A stretch of DNA of 64,000 bases from Pirellulaceae bacterium (GCA_029243025.1 JAQWSU010000050.1:1-64000); one strand, 5' to 3'. Positions 45,773 through 55,875 are shown, counted from the first letter of the stretch. Notes: generated by a model not told the origin, from the sequence alone. Numbers and translations: made by a program.

Positions 45773-46837
45773 GTGACATTTCCAGCGAATATTGACGAAA
45801 TTTGTCCGGATTGGATAAATGCTACGCTCCGTTCGAGCGGTGTGCTGCGCGATAGTAAAGTAGTGTCTTTGCGGAAACAAGTGATTGGAGAGGAAGCGGG
45901 TTTTCTAAGTACAGTGGCCCGCGTGATGCTTGAGTACGATCACGTCGAGACCGGGGCACCCTCGACGGTGATCGTAAAGCTGCAACCTGCCGACGCACAT
46001 TTTGTGGAGGCTGAACATGAATTGCACGCCTTCAAGCGGGAAATGCGATTTTATGACGAGGTCGCGCCAACCGCGCCAATTCGGTTGCCCCGGATTTACG
46101 GCTTGCCGGAAGATCCACCTCATGCTGCATTAATCATGGAGGATTTGAGCTTCGCCACGATGGGCGATCAAGTGATCGGTATCCATCATGATCAAGTGGT
46201 CAACGTCGCTTGTACCATTGGTCGATTGCAGGCAAAGTATTGGGCGAATGAATCGCTTGCATCGCTCGACTGGATGCCCCGCAAGGATCACTTTGATGAC
46301 GACTTTGTCAGTAAGTGGCCCGTTTTTGCTGATCGCTATCGGGATGTGCTTTCCGATGATGCGATTTCATTAGGCGAACGGGTTTGCAACGTCTTGCCCG
46401 AAATACGGCGTCAGATCTCCCTGCGACCGAAGACAATTGTTCATCAAGATCTGCGAGCAGATAACATCGCTTTCTCACAGGGAGAAAATGGAGAGGAGGC
46501 GATTATTTTTGACTGGCAGTTGGCCGTTCGAAGTATGGGAGCATTTGACATTGCGCGGCTACTCGGAGGGAGCGAGTCGATGAAGGAGCGTCGAGGCCAT
46601 CAAACAGAAGTTGTCCGAGCTTGGCACGACGAATTACTGGAAGGCGGCGTTGTTGATTATTCGTGGGATGAAGCACTCCGTGATTTCAAGCTCGGTGCAC
46701 TCACGGCCTTGGCTTTCCCTGTCCACTTTTGTTCTGACAAACCGTCCGCTGGAAGTCGAGCAGATGTTTTGTTCACCCTGATTGCGGAACGGTTGTTTGC
46801 GTCTGCACTAGAGATTGATGCCATCAGCGTGGTCTAA
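45773..46837 (+). CDS. Kinase-fold phosphotransferase (EcKL/aminoglycoside phosphotransferase-like)
   Basis: A 354-aa protein starting at GTG 45773. It has the protein-kinase-like small-molecule kinase pattern: an ATP-anchoring lysine in VIVKLQ (Lys about 69), LIMEDLS hinge, a catalytic loop IVHQDLRADNIAF (His 224, Asp 226, Asn 231) and a metal-binding IFDWQ (Asp 247). The sequence around the hinge and the C-terminal lobe resembles the ecdysteroid-kinase-like/DUF1679 group more than true aminoglycoside kinases. No signal peptide is present, so it is cytoplasmic. The substrate is unknown: a hydroxylated small metabolite is likely, and antibiotic resistance is not implied. Confidence 0.8.
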   Translation: MTFPANIDEICPDWINATLRSSGVLRDSKVVSLRKQVIGEEAGFLSTVARVMLEYDHVETGAPSTVIVKLQPADAHFVEAEHELHAFKREMRFYDEVAPTAPIRLPRIYGLPEDPPHAALIMEDLSFATMGDQVIGIHHDQVVNVACTIGRLQAKYWANESLASLDWMPRKDHFDDDFVSKWPVFADRYRDVLSDDAISLGERVCNVLPEIRRQISLRPKTIVHQDLRADNIAFSQGENGEEAIIFDWQLAVRSMGAFDIARLLGGSESMKERRGHQTEVVRAWHDELLEGGVVDYSWDEALRDFKLGALTALAFPVHFCSDKPSAGSRADVLFTLIAERLFASALEIDAISVV

Positions 46838-47090
46838 TGCGTAGCCGATTCGGTTGATTGGTTGGCTAGACGGCTGATGAGACGGCGTCGCTTCACATCC
46901 CGATGCGAATTTCCGGGCGTCTAATCAGCGCTAACCGGGTAGCACGAGCCCTCTGTATGCCGTTCTGAGTGGAAAGCTGATTGCCTTGATTTGCTGGCGC
47001 GGGGCGAGTTGTTTTGCTGAAGGTGATCCTGTTCAGGGGAATGATCGAACTTGCGATTCGCCTGTTAGCGTGGTGATTGGCTGTTGGTAA

Positions 47091-47909
47091 TTGAGAATTT
47101 TTCAGGACTTGGCTTTGATCACAGAACTTTCCCTAAATCTGAGCAAGTTGGGGGTTGGTGTGGCAGCCTTTGTGTTGATTGTCTTTGCAATCGGCATCCA
47201 TTGCGTGCGTCGCACTGCGCGTTTCAGGTCGATGGGCATCTATGGCGCGGCGTGGGGGTTATTAATGCTGGCGCAGATATTTCGCAACGCATCACCTGTG
47301 CGATTTTATATTTGGTCGGGTTTAGCCGAGTGGTCGGGATTTTTGCTCGGGGCTGCGATTGTTGGTTGGCTTGCCAGGCGTCGACGTTTAGGCCTTGATC
47401 CTGAAGCTGGATTTCACAACCGTTGGTTTATGATTGCCCAGGCCATCGGGATGGGCGTTGTGGCTTCCTTGATCGGCTGGGTTGCAACCGATTTTGGTTT
47501 CGATGGTATGGGGGTTGGCTTCGCGTTGTTGGGTCTGTCGGGTCGTGCCTGTGCTTGTCCATCGGCTCTGATGTTGGTCGGCGCTTCGATCGTGATGGCT
47601 TGGCAGTCGACCGGATGTTGGCGATCAGCTTGGCAATTTACAGCGATGGCTGCAGGGATTCTTTTCACGACGACTGTCGGCTGGTCAGGAATTCAGTCCA
47701 GTGCAGTTGATGTCGGGTTAGGACGTCGTACTAGTCTAATGATTTCAACTGGGATGATGACGATGATGACTTGGATCGGCTTACCGAGAATTCTTCCGAC
47801 CGGGAGTGATTGGATACGGCGTGGTCGGCAAGTGGCTCCGCTGTTTGCAGTGATGGCACTGTTATTGTTGGCTGCCATTCTGTTGCCGAAGATTTGGCTG
47901 TCGTTGTAG
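47091..47909 (+). CDS. Multi-pass membrane protein of unknown function
   Basis: 272 codons from TTG 47091, the first start after an in-frame stop at 47088; a GTG near 47160 is the next candidate. About eight hydrophobic segments can be seen, for example VGVAAFVLIVFAIGIHCV, YGAAWGLLMLAQIF, GFLLGAAIVGWLA, FALLGLSGRACACPSALML and VMALLLLAAILLPKIWL. Loops are short and basic (RRRRLGL). I do not recognise a family. It ends 31 bp before the convergent large FG-GAP gene. Confidence 0.55.
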   Translation: MRIFQDLALITELSLNLSKLGVGVAAFVLIVFAIGIHCVRRTARFRSMGIYGAAWGLLMLAQIFRNASPVRFYIWSGLAEWSGFLLGAAIVGWLARRRRLGLDPEAGFHNRWFMIAQAIGMGVVASLIGWVATDFGFDGMGVGFALLGLSGRACACPSALMLVGASIVMAWQSTGCWRSAWQFTAMAAGILFTTTVGWSGIQSSAVDVGLGRRTSLMISTGMMTMMTWIGLPRILPTGSDWIRRGRQVAPLFAVMALLLLAAILLPKIWLSL

Positions 47910-47939
47910 GCAGTGCGAACTCTTGGGTCTTGTCTGCTA

Positions 47940-50900
47940 TCACGACGTTTGAGTTATGACGATCTTGCCTTCATCGATAGCCGGCTGATGATCACTCTGG
48001 GTGCCGTTCGGCCAGCGTACCGTAATCCGCTTGATTTGTTTTCCGGGCGGGATTCCAAAGAACAGGTCCGAGGTCGATTGAGATAGGTAACCACCACCCG
48101 CACGCACTTCGTCTGTCTGTTGGGATCCATCTGATATTTCCAGCGTGACGCGTGCGCCAATGGCAGTCGGGTTGCCTGGCTTACCCGCTAATCGAACGCG
48201 GACCGAGCGATTTTCAGTTAAAAAGCCATTGTTGTTGTGGAAGGCCAGCGTGGGGCCATTGTTGATCGTGGTGGCAAAATCAGCCCAGGCATCGTCATTT
48301 AAATCGCAGACGCTTAAACCTTTTGCATCGGCCGATACGGCCAGGCCACTTTCCTTTGGCCAGACTTCGCTAAATCCTCCCTGGCCATCCCCGTACAGCA
48401 GCACGCTCATTCCTCCAGCCATCTTCCCGGTCTCTCGTTGTGGATGGTAGAAGTTTTGCACGAGGTAGAGATCAGCGTTGCCATCTCCATTGACTTCCGT
48501 TGTGACGACGCCAAATGCTGGTGAGATTTGGGCGAGTTTTGGCAAGGGCTTGATCTCGAATTGTCCGTTTCCATCGTTGATTAGAAGTGCGGATTCCAAC
48601 CAGTTTGCTTCAAATTTTTCTGCCGCATCCAAGCCGGTATCGGAATAAATGTCAGTCAGCGATGCGAGGGCAAAATCGTGATAGGTGCCAAATTTTTCTC
48701 GAACAAAGGGCATCGCATTTTGTGAGCAACTCTTGCCTCGAACAGGTAGCAGGCCTTGGTCGGCAACTTTGGCTTCGACAATGTGGGGCACTGTTTCGTC
48801 ACCAAAGGTGCCATAATAGATCCGCGATGGATGGTCCGCGCTGGGATGATACTTGGTGTTGAGACCAAAGTTGGTCGCCACGTAGTCGATGTCGCCGTCA
48901 TTGTCGAAGTCACGTCCAGCGATGCCGTTCCACCAGCCCAGGTGGTTTGCCAATCCCGATTGTTCGGTTGATTCGGTAAGTTTTCCGGCCTGGTTTAAAA
49001 AGGTGCGTACAGGTCCCCACTCAGTTGTCACCAGCAAGTCGACCCATCCGTCGGAATTGATGTCGGACCACAAGGCACTGGTCACCATTCCGCTTGCCTT
49101 CAATTGGGGAGCTGACTGTTGCGTCGCGTCCACAAATCGCGGTTCCGAGTCCGACTTCATCTGATTTTCAAGTAGCATGCTCCCGGGGCTTAGCGGGTAA
49201 GCTCCCGGAATGACCCGACCGCCTACGAATAGATCGAGATCTCCATCACGATCAAAGTCAGCCGCTGCGGCGACACTGCCGCTGAAAGGATTGATGTCCG
49301 CTAGTGCAGTTTGATGGTGGGAGAATTCACCGTTGCCATCGTTTAAGTACAAGCGATCTCGAAGTTGTTCCAAGTTGTCGCCTGCTTCGACACCGCCACT
49401 CACCACATACAAATCCAAGTCTCCGTCGCCGTCTGCATCGAAAAACAGCGGGGCAAATTCTTCGCTGCCGGCAAGCTGGTCGCCCGTCAACGGTTTTGCA
49501 TCGAGACCGGATTCTCCTCGTAAATGGATGGTTGGTGCTTGGTCGGCCGCGGCACTGACATAGACGTCATCGCGTTCGTCACCGTTGACGTCTGCTATGG
49601 CAAGACCTGGCCCCAATTGTGAAAGTTTATTCGGCAATAGCGGTTGGTCGGAGAAATCATCGTAAGGTGTTTCGGTGTGGCCGATCGTTTGCAGTTCGTT
49701 AACGTAGCCAAAGACGAGTGGTTTTTGATCAAGTTGACGGGCGGAGGCCGCGGGATCTTCTTCGATGACGTAGTGCTTGCCGGCCGCCAGATTTGTCAGT
49801 TCTTGAACCTGCCCATTGGGCCATTCCACTTGCACACGATCGACTTGATCGGAGTTGCCTAAACCAAAATGTACGATGGGCTGGTTGCTGGACATGAAAC
49901 CGGTCATCGGATTCAATACGCGGACCTGTTTTGATTGTCCGTGCTCGATCCGCACCTTGGCTCCGATACCAAAACGATTGTTTTGTTTGCCTTTCAGGGC
50001 AAAAGTGATTCGGTTTTGATTGGTGGAGTCATTGCGATAGACGTGAACCGGCTCTGCCAGGTTGGTCACGATCAGATCCAAATCTCCGTCCTGATCAAGA
50101 TCCCCGTAAGCTGCCGAGTAGCTCATGCCGTGGTGGTCGAGACCCCAACTTTGGCCACTCGGTTTGAACTTGTAGTGTCCCGAATTTTGAAACGCTAGAT
50201 TTTTGTCTCGCTGTTGCGGTTCGTCTTTAACCAATTGCCACTCTTCGCGACCGACCAGATTTGCCTGATTGAGTCCTCGGTCTGCATTGGTCATGTCGGT
50301 TGTCATGCCGTTTGTGATGAAGACATCATTCCAGCCGTCATTGTCAAAGTCCGCCAGCTTAACCGCCCATGACCAGTCAGAGCTGGCAAGTCCGCTGAGA
50401 TGCGCCATCTCCAAAAAACGTCCCACTCCCGCATTTAGGAAGACAGCGTTTCGCATGAGTTGTCGCGGATTCGAATGATCCATGAAGTGTTGGTTGGCCG
50501 ACATATCACCCATGGTAATTTTTTGCCGGTAGTGAGTTGTCGCCGACATGTCCAAAACCATCAGATCGGGCATGCCATCGTTGTTGAGATCCGCACTGTC
50601 GGATCCCATTGAGAACCACGTCGTATGAGGCACGACATTTTGAATCACGTCACTGAACGTTCCATTGCCATTGTTGCGATATAAGTGGTCCGGATCGTCG
50701 AAGTCGTTCGCGATATAGATGTCCATTCGGCCGTCGAGATCGTAGTCGTACCAAGTTGCCGATAGGCCTTTGCCGATCGCGTTCAGGCCAGCTGCTTCGG
50801 AGACATCTCGATAGTTTCCTTGACCGTCGTTTTCAAATAAACGATTGGGGCGTCCTGAAGTCTTGACCAGAAATTGGTTGGGACCTTGTTTTACCAAGTG

Positions 50901-51716
50901 ATAGTAACGCTCGTATTCGGGTAGCAGTTGTGGAACGCCGTCAACTTCTTTACTGATCTTGCCTGTGGGTAAGCCACCGGCACGATAAAGCCGATTGGTC
51001 AGAACGAGGTAATCCAGGTCACCGTCATTGTCGTAGTCGCAGAAGTGTGCCATCACGCTTGCATCTGCCAACGCTGCGTTTCGCTTTTCTGCTTCGTCGA
51101 CAAAAATGCCGGTACCATCGTTAATGTACAGTTGATTTGGGGAGTCATAGTTGCAGACGTATAGGTCGAGATCGCCGTCTCCGTCAACATCCGCAAAAGC
51201 CGAACCGGCACTCCAGCTTCCTGCCGAGCTAACGCCGGACTTGTCGGTGATGTCTTCGAATTGCAGCTTCGACACTTGTCGATAGAGTCGGTTGGAGTCT
51301 GGACCATTTGTTAGATAGATGTCGGTTAGCCCATCTCCGTCGATGTCACCAATAGCAACGCCCCCCGATGCAAAGCCACTAATGTAAAGGCGGCTGAGCG
51401 GGTGATCCTTGTCGATGCGATTGATATAATTGATCCCGGTTTGTTCCGGGGGGATTTTTGAGAACAGGGTCTCTTTGCTCTCAGGATGGGCCGTACTGGA
51501 TTTCCCGGCGCTGGGAGGTAAGGATCTGTCTTGCTCGCGCTTGGGCGGATCCTCGGCTTGACTGACCTTGTCTGACGCCTTGGCGTCGTGATTCTCGGTT
51601 CCTGCTGGCGATTGGCTGGGACGACCACATGAAACGGTCGTCAGCAACAATAAGCCTACGAACAGCAAACTCAAGCAGCTTACAACCGGAGAAAATCGTG
51701 ACAACCGATGTAGCAC
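47940..51716 (-). CDS. Large FG-GAP/UnbV lipoprotein with duplicated architecture
   Basis: I prefer GTG 51716, which puts a typical lipoprotein signal at the N-terminus (CLSLLFVGLLLLTTVSC followed by GRPSQS), about 1258 aa; a TTG at 51803 is the far-upstream alternative. Many FG-GAP/VCBS calcium loops are visible (DIDGDGLTDIYLTN, DVDGDGDLDLYVCN, DYDNDGDLDYLVLT, DYDLDGRMDIYIAND, DFDNDGWNDVFITN, DADGDGDLDLYVVSG and more). They form two propellers, each closed by an ASPIC/UnbV domain: the first around 590-660 (FGIGAKVRIEHGQ then IVHFGLG), the second at the C-terminus (AIGARVTLEI then FFGIPPG). Such proteins are abundant in planctomycetes; roles in adhesion or ligand binding are inferred. It contains no in-frame UGA. 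Confidence 0.8.
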   Translation of the reverse strand: MLHRLSRFSPVVSCLSLLFVGLLLLTTVSCGRPSQSPAGTENHDAKASDKVSQAEDPPKREQDRSLPPSAGKSSTAHPESKETLFSKIPPEQTGINYINRIDKDHPLSRLYISGFASGGVAIGDIDGDGLTDIYLTNGPDSNRLYRQVSKLQFEDITDKSGVSSAGSWSAGSAFADVDGDGDLDLYVCNYDSPNQLYINDGTGIFVDEAEKRNAALADASVMAHFCDYDNDGDLDYLVLTNRLYRAGGLPTGKISKEVDGVPQLLPEYERYYHLVKQGPNQFLVKTSGRPNRLFENDGQGNYRDVSEAAGLNAIGKGLSATWYDYDLDGRMDIYIANDFDDPDHLYRNNGNGTFSDVIQNVVPHTTWFSMGSDSADLNNDGMPDLMVLDMSATTHYRQKITMGDMSANQHFMDHSNPRQLMRNAVFLNAGVGRFLEMAHLSGLASSDWSWAVKLADFDNDGWNDVFITNGMTTDMTNADRGLNQANLVGREEWQLVKDEPQQRDKNLAFQNSGHYKFKPSGQSWGLDHHGMSYSAAYGDLDQDGDLDLIVTNLAEPVHVYRNDSTNQNRITFALKGKQNNRFGIGAKVRIEHGQSKQVRVLNPMTGFMSSNQPIVHFGLGNSDQVDRVQVEWPNGQVQELTNLAAGKHYVIEEDPAASARQLDQKPLVFGYVNELQTIGHTETPYDDFSDQPLLPNKLSQLGPGLAIADVNGDERDDVYVSAAADQAPTIHLRGESGLDAKPLTGDQLAGSEEFAPLFFDADGDGDLDLYVVSGGVEAGDNLEQLRDRLYLNDGNGEFSHHQTALADINPFSGSVAAAADFDRDGDLDLFVGGRVIPGAYPLSPGSMLLENQMKSDSEPRFVDATQQSAPQLKASGMVTSALWSDINSDGWVDLLVTTEWGPVRTFLNQAGKLTESTEQSGLANHLGWWNGIAGRDFDNDGDIDYVATNFGLNTKYHPSADHPSRIYYGTFGDETVPHIVEAKVADQGLLPVRGKSCSQNAMPFVREKFGTYHDFALASLTDIYSDTGLDAAEKFEANWLESALLINDGNGQFEIKPLPKLAQISPAFGVVTTEVNGDGNADLYLVQNFYHPQRETGKMAGGMSVLLYGDGQGGFSEVWPKESGLAVSADAKGLSVCDLNDDAWADFATTINNGPTLAFHNNNGFLTENRSVRVRLAGKPGNPTAIGARVTLEISDGSQQTDEVRAGGGYLSQSTSDLFFGIPPGKQIKRITVRWPNGTQSDHQPAIDEGKIVITQTS

Positions 51717-51935
51717 GGCGATACTCGTTGAAGAGGGGAAAGGCGGGGCAAAAAGGACGCGCAGGAGCGAACGCTTATGCTTGATTTTAGCCCGAAATCT
51801 CAATTGGGGCCATTCTTGTTAGGAGGGCTGGATGGGAATAACTGACCGATTGCTGGCCTTTTCCCGAATTGTTGGGGTTGCAGATGGCAAGTTGCCTAGC
51901 GATTCGTTTGAATGTGTCGATCAGGACACTTAATC

Positions 51936-51972
51936 AAAAAAACAAAGGCTTAAGGTTTCCCTTAAGCCTTTG
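51936..51972 (-). terminator. Rho-independent terminator
   Basis: A perfect 13-bp stem (51943-51955 with 51960-51972, CAAAGGCTTAAGG on the plus strand) has a 4-nt loop and is followed on the minus strand by seven T (A7 at 51936-51942). It lies 32 bp after the stop of the PEP-CTERM gene at 52005. Confidence 0.95.
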
Positions 51973-52004
51973 TTGGATTAGCTAGTTGCGAGCTAAGAAG
52001 TTAC

Positions 52005-53564
52005 TTACTTCTTGCGTCGGAACATCAACAGGCTACCGATCGCCATCAGAGCGAGAAGACCCGATGCTGGTTCTGGAACGAACTCAACTCGTTCGCCCTT
52101 CCAGGTTACGATGGTGTTCTCAAGATTAGCACCTTCAAGAGGAGCACTGATCGTGAGGTCAGCCCAACCAAGATTGTTGATGCCATCGTCGTTAGGACCA
52201 GTTTGGAGCGAAGTAACGTCTTCCAAAGCACCGTTCAAGGTTGTGAGCGGAGCTTGTCCGATCAGCTGACCGTCGACGCGAAGGCTAAGGCCAACAACAT
52301 CGTCTTCGGTGAACTTGCCAGTGTCTTGAGCGTTAGGACCGCTCTGCCATTCGTCGAAACCGATGGAGATACCAGTCGTGGTACCTTCTTCAGGAAGGTT
52401 GTTAGGTTCGCCACCGATGCCAGCCCAACCGTTGGTGTCTTCGGCTAGAGTGGGATCGCCAGGCTTGACGAAGTTGAAGGAGAAACCGTCAGCGGGACGA
52501 TCCGTACCACCACCAACTCGTAGTTTGGCACTGATATCAACTCGACCACCGTTAACACTTGCTTCGAGGTTGTCGATGTGATGAGCAGCGTTGGCTCCAC
52601 CCGTTCGACCACCGAAGACGAATTGTCCACCGATTCCGGAATCAGGAACGATGACTTTACCACGCTGGCCATTGGCTGCGTCGGTCACTTTCAAGTAGCC
52701 ACCTTCGTAGCCACCTTCGGCACGAACTTCGCCGTCGCCGTATACAGCAACGCCTTCGTCGCCGTCGAAGTCGTAACAGACGTCGGCAGCGGAAGCGTCA
52801 CAGAAGCTTGCGGGAGCACCAGTGGTGATGCTGAGGTTATCGATAATCGAGGTCTGATTGTGACCACCCGTTCGGGCACGGACAGCGAACTGATGAGCGT
52901 CATCAGGCGTGAAACCGGCGGGAACAGGAACGTCATCAAAAGATGCGTTAACACGGAAACCGCTCGTGCGGAAGGAAGCCGTGTTGTCAGCACCATTGTA
53001 AGAAACAGCGACGCGACCACTCACGGCGTCGTCGACACCGATGATGGCTTCTTCGTTGATCAAGTGTGTGAAAGCAAAACCACGGCTGTCTTGTGCAGGA
53101 TCAGTAGCGGGTTGGCTGCGAATTGCCCAACCAGAATCCTGGCCTGGATCATCCCATTTCCAAGTGTCAACTTGGAATGCGAGGTGATTAACGCCATCGC
53201 TCCAGCCTTCTTCTGCAGCCAAGTTGCCTGCGTCGCCTTCGAGCAGACCGTAGCTGAAGCTAAGACCGTCAGCAGGTGTGTTTCCACCAGCGTGTTCCAT
53301 CGACAGATCGAATGTTGCAACCCAACCGGCCGCGGAGCCAGCTTGTGCTGGAACTTTGAACGAGGCGTTGGAGCTATTCGTTCCGTTCTCGGTCATGCGA
53401 AGCTGACCATTGAGGACTTGGTTAAGGCCATCGTTACTCCAGATCGCCGAACCGTCACCGAGATCTGTCGTGCCATCAGCCACTTCAAAGCTTTGACTGT
53501 AATCGGCTTGCGCTGCGGTGCAGGCAAAGCAGATTACCAAACTAGAAAGAAGAAATTTTTTCAT
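52005..53564 (-). CDS. PEP-CTERM protein with two lectin-like domains
   Basis: A 519-aa protein. A signal peptide (FLLSSLVICFACTAAQA) is followed by two copies of an L-type-lectin-like beta-sandwich: the first about 25-250 (ADGLSFSYGLLEGD, NHLAFQVDTWKWDD), the second about 260-490 (ADGFSFNFVKPGD, GISIGFDEWQSG). The shared GLSFSYG/GFSFNF strands show the duplication. A Cys pair (SFCDASAADVCYDF) lies at the domain join. The C-terminus VPEPASGLLALMAIGSLLMF then RRKK is a clear PEP-CTERM tail. Codons favour C-ending AAC, GAC and TTC, as in the LamG gene, which produces a 330-codon open frame on the opposite strand (not a gene). A hairpin terminator sits in its leader and another after its stop. 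Confidence 0.9.
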   Translation of the reverse strand: MKKFLLSSLVICFACTAAQADYSQSFEVADGTTDLGDGSAIWSNDGLNQVLNGQLRMTENGTNSSNASFKVPAQAGSAAGWVATFDLSMEHAGGNTPADGLSFSYGLLEGDAGNLAAEEGWSDGVNHLAFQVDTWKWDDPGQDSGWAIRSQPATDPAQDSRGFAFTHLINEEAIIGVDDAVSGRVAVSYNGADNTASFRTSGFRVNASFDDVPVPAGFTPDDAHQFAVRARTGGHNQTSIIDNLSITTGAPASFCDASAADVCYDFDGDEGVAVYGDGEVRAEGGYEGGYLKVTDAANGQRGKVIVPDSGIGGQFVFGGRTGGANAAHHIDNLEASVNGGRVDISAKLRVGGGTDRPADGFSFNFVKPGDPTLAEDTNGWAGIGGEPNNLPEEGTTTGISIGFDEWQSGPNAQDTGKFTEDDVVGLSLRVDGQLIGQAPLTTLNGALEDVTSLQTGPNDDGINNLGWADLTISAPLEGANLENTIVTWKGERVEFVPEPASGLLALMAIGSLLMFRRKK

Positions 53565-53606
53565 GTCTAACTCCGGGTAAATTTAAGTGAACGCTATTAG
53601 ACCAAT

Positions 53607-53665
53607 AAAAAAACGCCAACTCGTTTGCTCGCAGGCACAACCTTCTGAGCAAAGGAATTGACGTT
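53607..53665 (-). ncRNA. Leader hairpin terminator upstream of PEP-CTERM gene
   Basis: On the minus strand AACGTCAATTC (53665-53655) pairs with GAGTTGGCGTT (53622-53612) with two G-U wobbles. After a C-C mismatch TTTGCTC (53653-53647 read minus) pairs with GAGCAAA (53630-53624). The 16-nt loop closes an 18-bp stem, and T7 follows (53613-53607). It ends 42 nt before the start codon at 53564. The next gene upstream on this strand is more than 2 kb away, so the terminator belongs to the leader: an attenuator or the end of a small RNA. Confidence 0.65.
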
Positions 53666-54679
53666 TTGGTTATTCGATGCAGTAGCGTTCTCCGGGGTTA
53701 GGCAAATCTGCAGCAGCGGATGTTCGAAAGAACTGAGTTGCCGCGATACGCGGGACGTGGATATGAGTCTAAAATAAACATTGGATTAGGCAATGATGAA
53801 AATTGTAAAAAGAGGAAACTTTCAGAGGGTCTGTCAATGAACCTGAACGCTTCGTGGACTCACGTTAAAAACAGAAAACATTCTTTGTGGAAAAGTAAAA
53901 AAACTGATGCGCAACAGGGGTGTAAATCTTCGTGAAAGGTGGCTTTCAGGCGAAAGTGTCAAGCGGGTTCCAACGATTCGGTGGGGCTGGAAATTTGCGT
54001 TGAGTAGATTGCGGGTTGTCGCATTTGCGGGACCTGTGGTGAGCCAACTTCTTCTGAGTCAGTGTGGCTTTTTTTTATTGATAAACGATTCATCACCGCA
54101 GATTCATCACCGCAGAGTGGTTGGCTGTTTGTTCGAGATGGTTCGTGAAGCTATCGAACCGATGTGGGTCAGGAGAAAATTTCCGACAGGATGTTCGGTC
54201 TTGTCTGTTCTCACAGCGAAATCGCATTACCGGTATCTTCGTATCTACGGGTGACGAAACCCAAGAAAGCGTTTGGATGCACGTGCTGGTATTCGTCACA
54301 GAGGCTGGCCCGGGTAGCCTGGAGTTGAATGACCTTTCCATGATTGCCGCAGGGCGTGGCTGTTGGAGTCGTTGAGTTCAGCCAAGCGGTGCTGGTAATG
54401 CCAGCAGATTCAGTCCGCGACATGTAAGGATTTGCGTTCGTTATGGCGGAACAGCGATGGGGTGGAAATGTTGGGCCGAATTCGACTTGCAGTTCAAAAT
54501 GCTTGCCTTGATCATCTTTGACGTATCTGGAACACTATGGCCCACCCATGGAGGACTGCTAGGATATGGCAGCCAGTTGGAAGCGACTGTCATCGGGTGT
54601 TCACCTGCTACAGGCGAACTAGTTGTCTCAAACGATTCATTTTGCTTTGATATTTGCCATCCAATAAAGGAGTTCTGGT
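53666..54679. other. Gene-poor region with a weak terminator and a 14-bp duplication
   Basis: About 1 kb with no credible gene; the longest plus-strand frame (53907-54254) is random in composition. GAGCCA (54041-54046) can pair with TGGCTT (54065-54070) ahead of T8 (54069-54076), a weak plus-strand terminator of unknown purpose. Promoters for the PEP-CTERM gene (leftward) and possibly the DHH gene (rightward) must lie here. Confidence 0.4.
54087..54114. repeat. 14-bp perfect tandem duplication
   Basis: GATTCATCACCGCA occurs at 54087-54100 and again at 54101-54114, in non-coding DNA. It is probably a slippage product. Confidence 0.9.
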
Positions 54680-55636
54680 GTGGCCCACTTCGACGTTTTT
54701 AATGGTGATGCAGACGGCATTTGTGCCCTGCACCAGCTTCGATTAGCGAAGCCTCTTGAGAGCACGTTGATCACTGGTGTGAAACGGGATATCAATTTGT
54801 TGAAGCGAGTTGATGCGAAGGCTGGAGATAGCGTGACGGTACTGGATATTTCTCTCGACAAAAATCGATCGGAACTCGAGCGGTTGCTGGATAGGGGGGT
54901 GCACGTTCGTTATTTCGATCACCATTTTGCAGGTGATATCCCTGACTCAGCACAACTCGAGACGCACATTGATACGGCGGGTGATGTCTGTACGGGATTG
55001 ATCGTTAATCGAAGTCTCGCTGAGGGAGCGTCGCCGTGGGCGGTGACAGCTCTGTTTGGTGACAACCTGCATGAAGCAGCGCGAAATGTGGCAAGTCCAC
55101 TCAAACTCAATGAAACGCAACTGCAGCAGCTCGAAGAGTTGGGCACGCTCCTAAACTACAACGGTTACGGGAGCAGTTTGGATGATTTGTATTTCGCACC
55201 GGATCAGCTCTATCGGAAGGTCGAACCCTATGCCGATCCGTTTGAATTTATTGCCTCCGATACAACGTTCGAAACGCTGAAAAATGGATTCGAGAGTGAC
55301 ATGAATCGCGCAGGTTCAATTTCGCCTGTTCTGGAGACAACGCGATGCGCCGCGTTCGCGTTTCCATGTGAGTCTTTTTCAAGACGCGTAAGTGGCGTTT
55401 ACAGTAATCAATTAGCTCGCGAAAATCCGGAGCGGGCGCATGCGTTGGGAAGCCTTTTACCATCGGGCGAATATTTGGTAAGTGTTCGAGCTCCGCTGGC
55501 CGAGAAGACAGGTGCTGATGAACTCTGTCGTCAATTTCCTACCGGAGGTGGACGAAAAGCTGCTGCGGGTATCAATCAGTTACCTGCCGATCAATGGCAG
55601 ACGTTTCTTGATGCGATGCAAAAGCAATTCGGCTGA
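54680..55636 (+). CDS. DHH-family phosphoesterase
   Basis: A 318-aa protein from GTG 54680, preceded by AAAGGAG at ideal spacing. It has the DHH metal-site motifs: FNGDADGICAL (Asp 10, Asp 12), VLDIS (Asp 56) and the eponymous FDHHFAG (Asp 80, His 81, His 82), with HIDTAGDVCTGL as the next block. The C-terminal GGGRKAAAGIN is a DHHA1 substrate-binding loop. The family includes RecJ exonuclease, NrnA oligoribonuclease/pAp phosphatase and c-di-AMP phosphodiesterases. At 318 aa, without a RecJ extension, a cytoplasmic nanoRNA or small-phosphoester hydrolase is likely. Which one cannot be read from the sequence. Confidence 0.85.
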   Translation: MAHFDVFNGDADGICALHQLRLAKPLESTLITGVKRDINLLKRVDAKAGDSVTVLDISLDKNRSELERLLDRGVHVRYFDHHFAGDIPDSAQLETHIDTAGDVCTGLIVNRSLAEGASPWAVTALFGDNLHEAARNVASPLKLNETQLQQLEELGTLLNYNGYGSSLDDLYFAPDQLYRKVEPYADPFEFIASDTTFETLKNGFESDMNRAGSISPVLETTRCAAFAFPCESFSRRVSGVYSNQLARENPERAHALGSLLPSGEYLVSVRAPLAEKTGADELCRQFPTGGGRKAAAGINQLPADQWQTFLDAMQKQFG

Positions 55637-55875
55637 TACACCAAATTTGAAAATGGACGAAACGATCATGCTTTTTGCCTTTGCGTGCGGTTCGTCAGGC
55701 GGGACGGAAGATAAGCGGTTGGTGCGATCTCTTCCGAGAGAAGAATGAACTCGCGTTCGGCAGTGTCACACTCCAATTGGGCACCCCACCGTTTTCGCTA
55801 GTCGCTTCGGTGGATCACCGGTTTGCCCGTTGATGCCAACGTTCAAAGGGAGTGCGGGGTAGCCAAATGCTGGTT

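Noticed and set aside
52578-53570. A 330-codon plus-strand frame opposite the lectin-like PEP-CTERM gene
   Set aside because: The minus-strand gene has a signal peptide, repeated domains and a sorting tail. The opposite frame is rich in T, V, R and S with no domain and is a side effect of the gene's biased codons.
53907-54254. A 115-codon plus-strand frame in the gene-poor region
   Set aside because: It crosses a T8 tract with a hairpin and a tandem duplication, and its composition is random.
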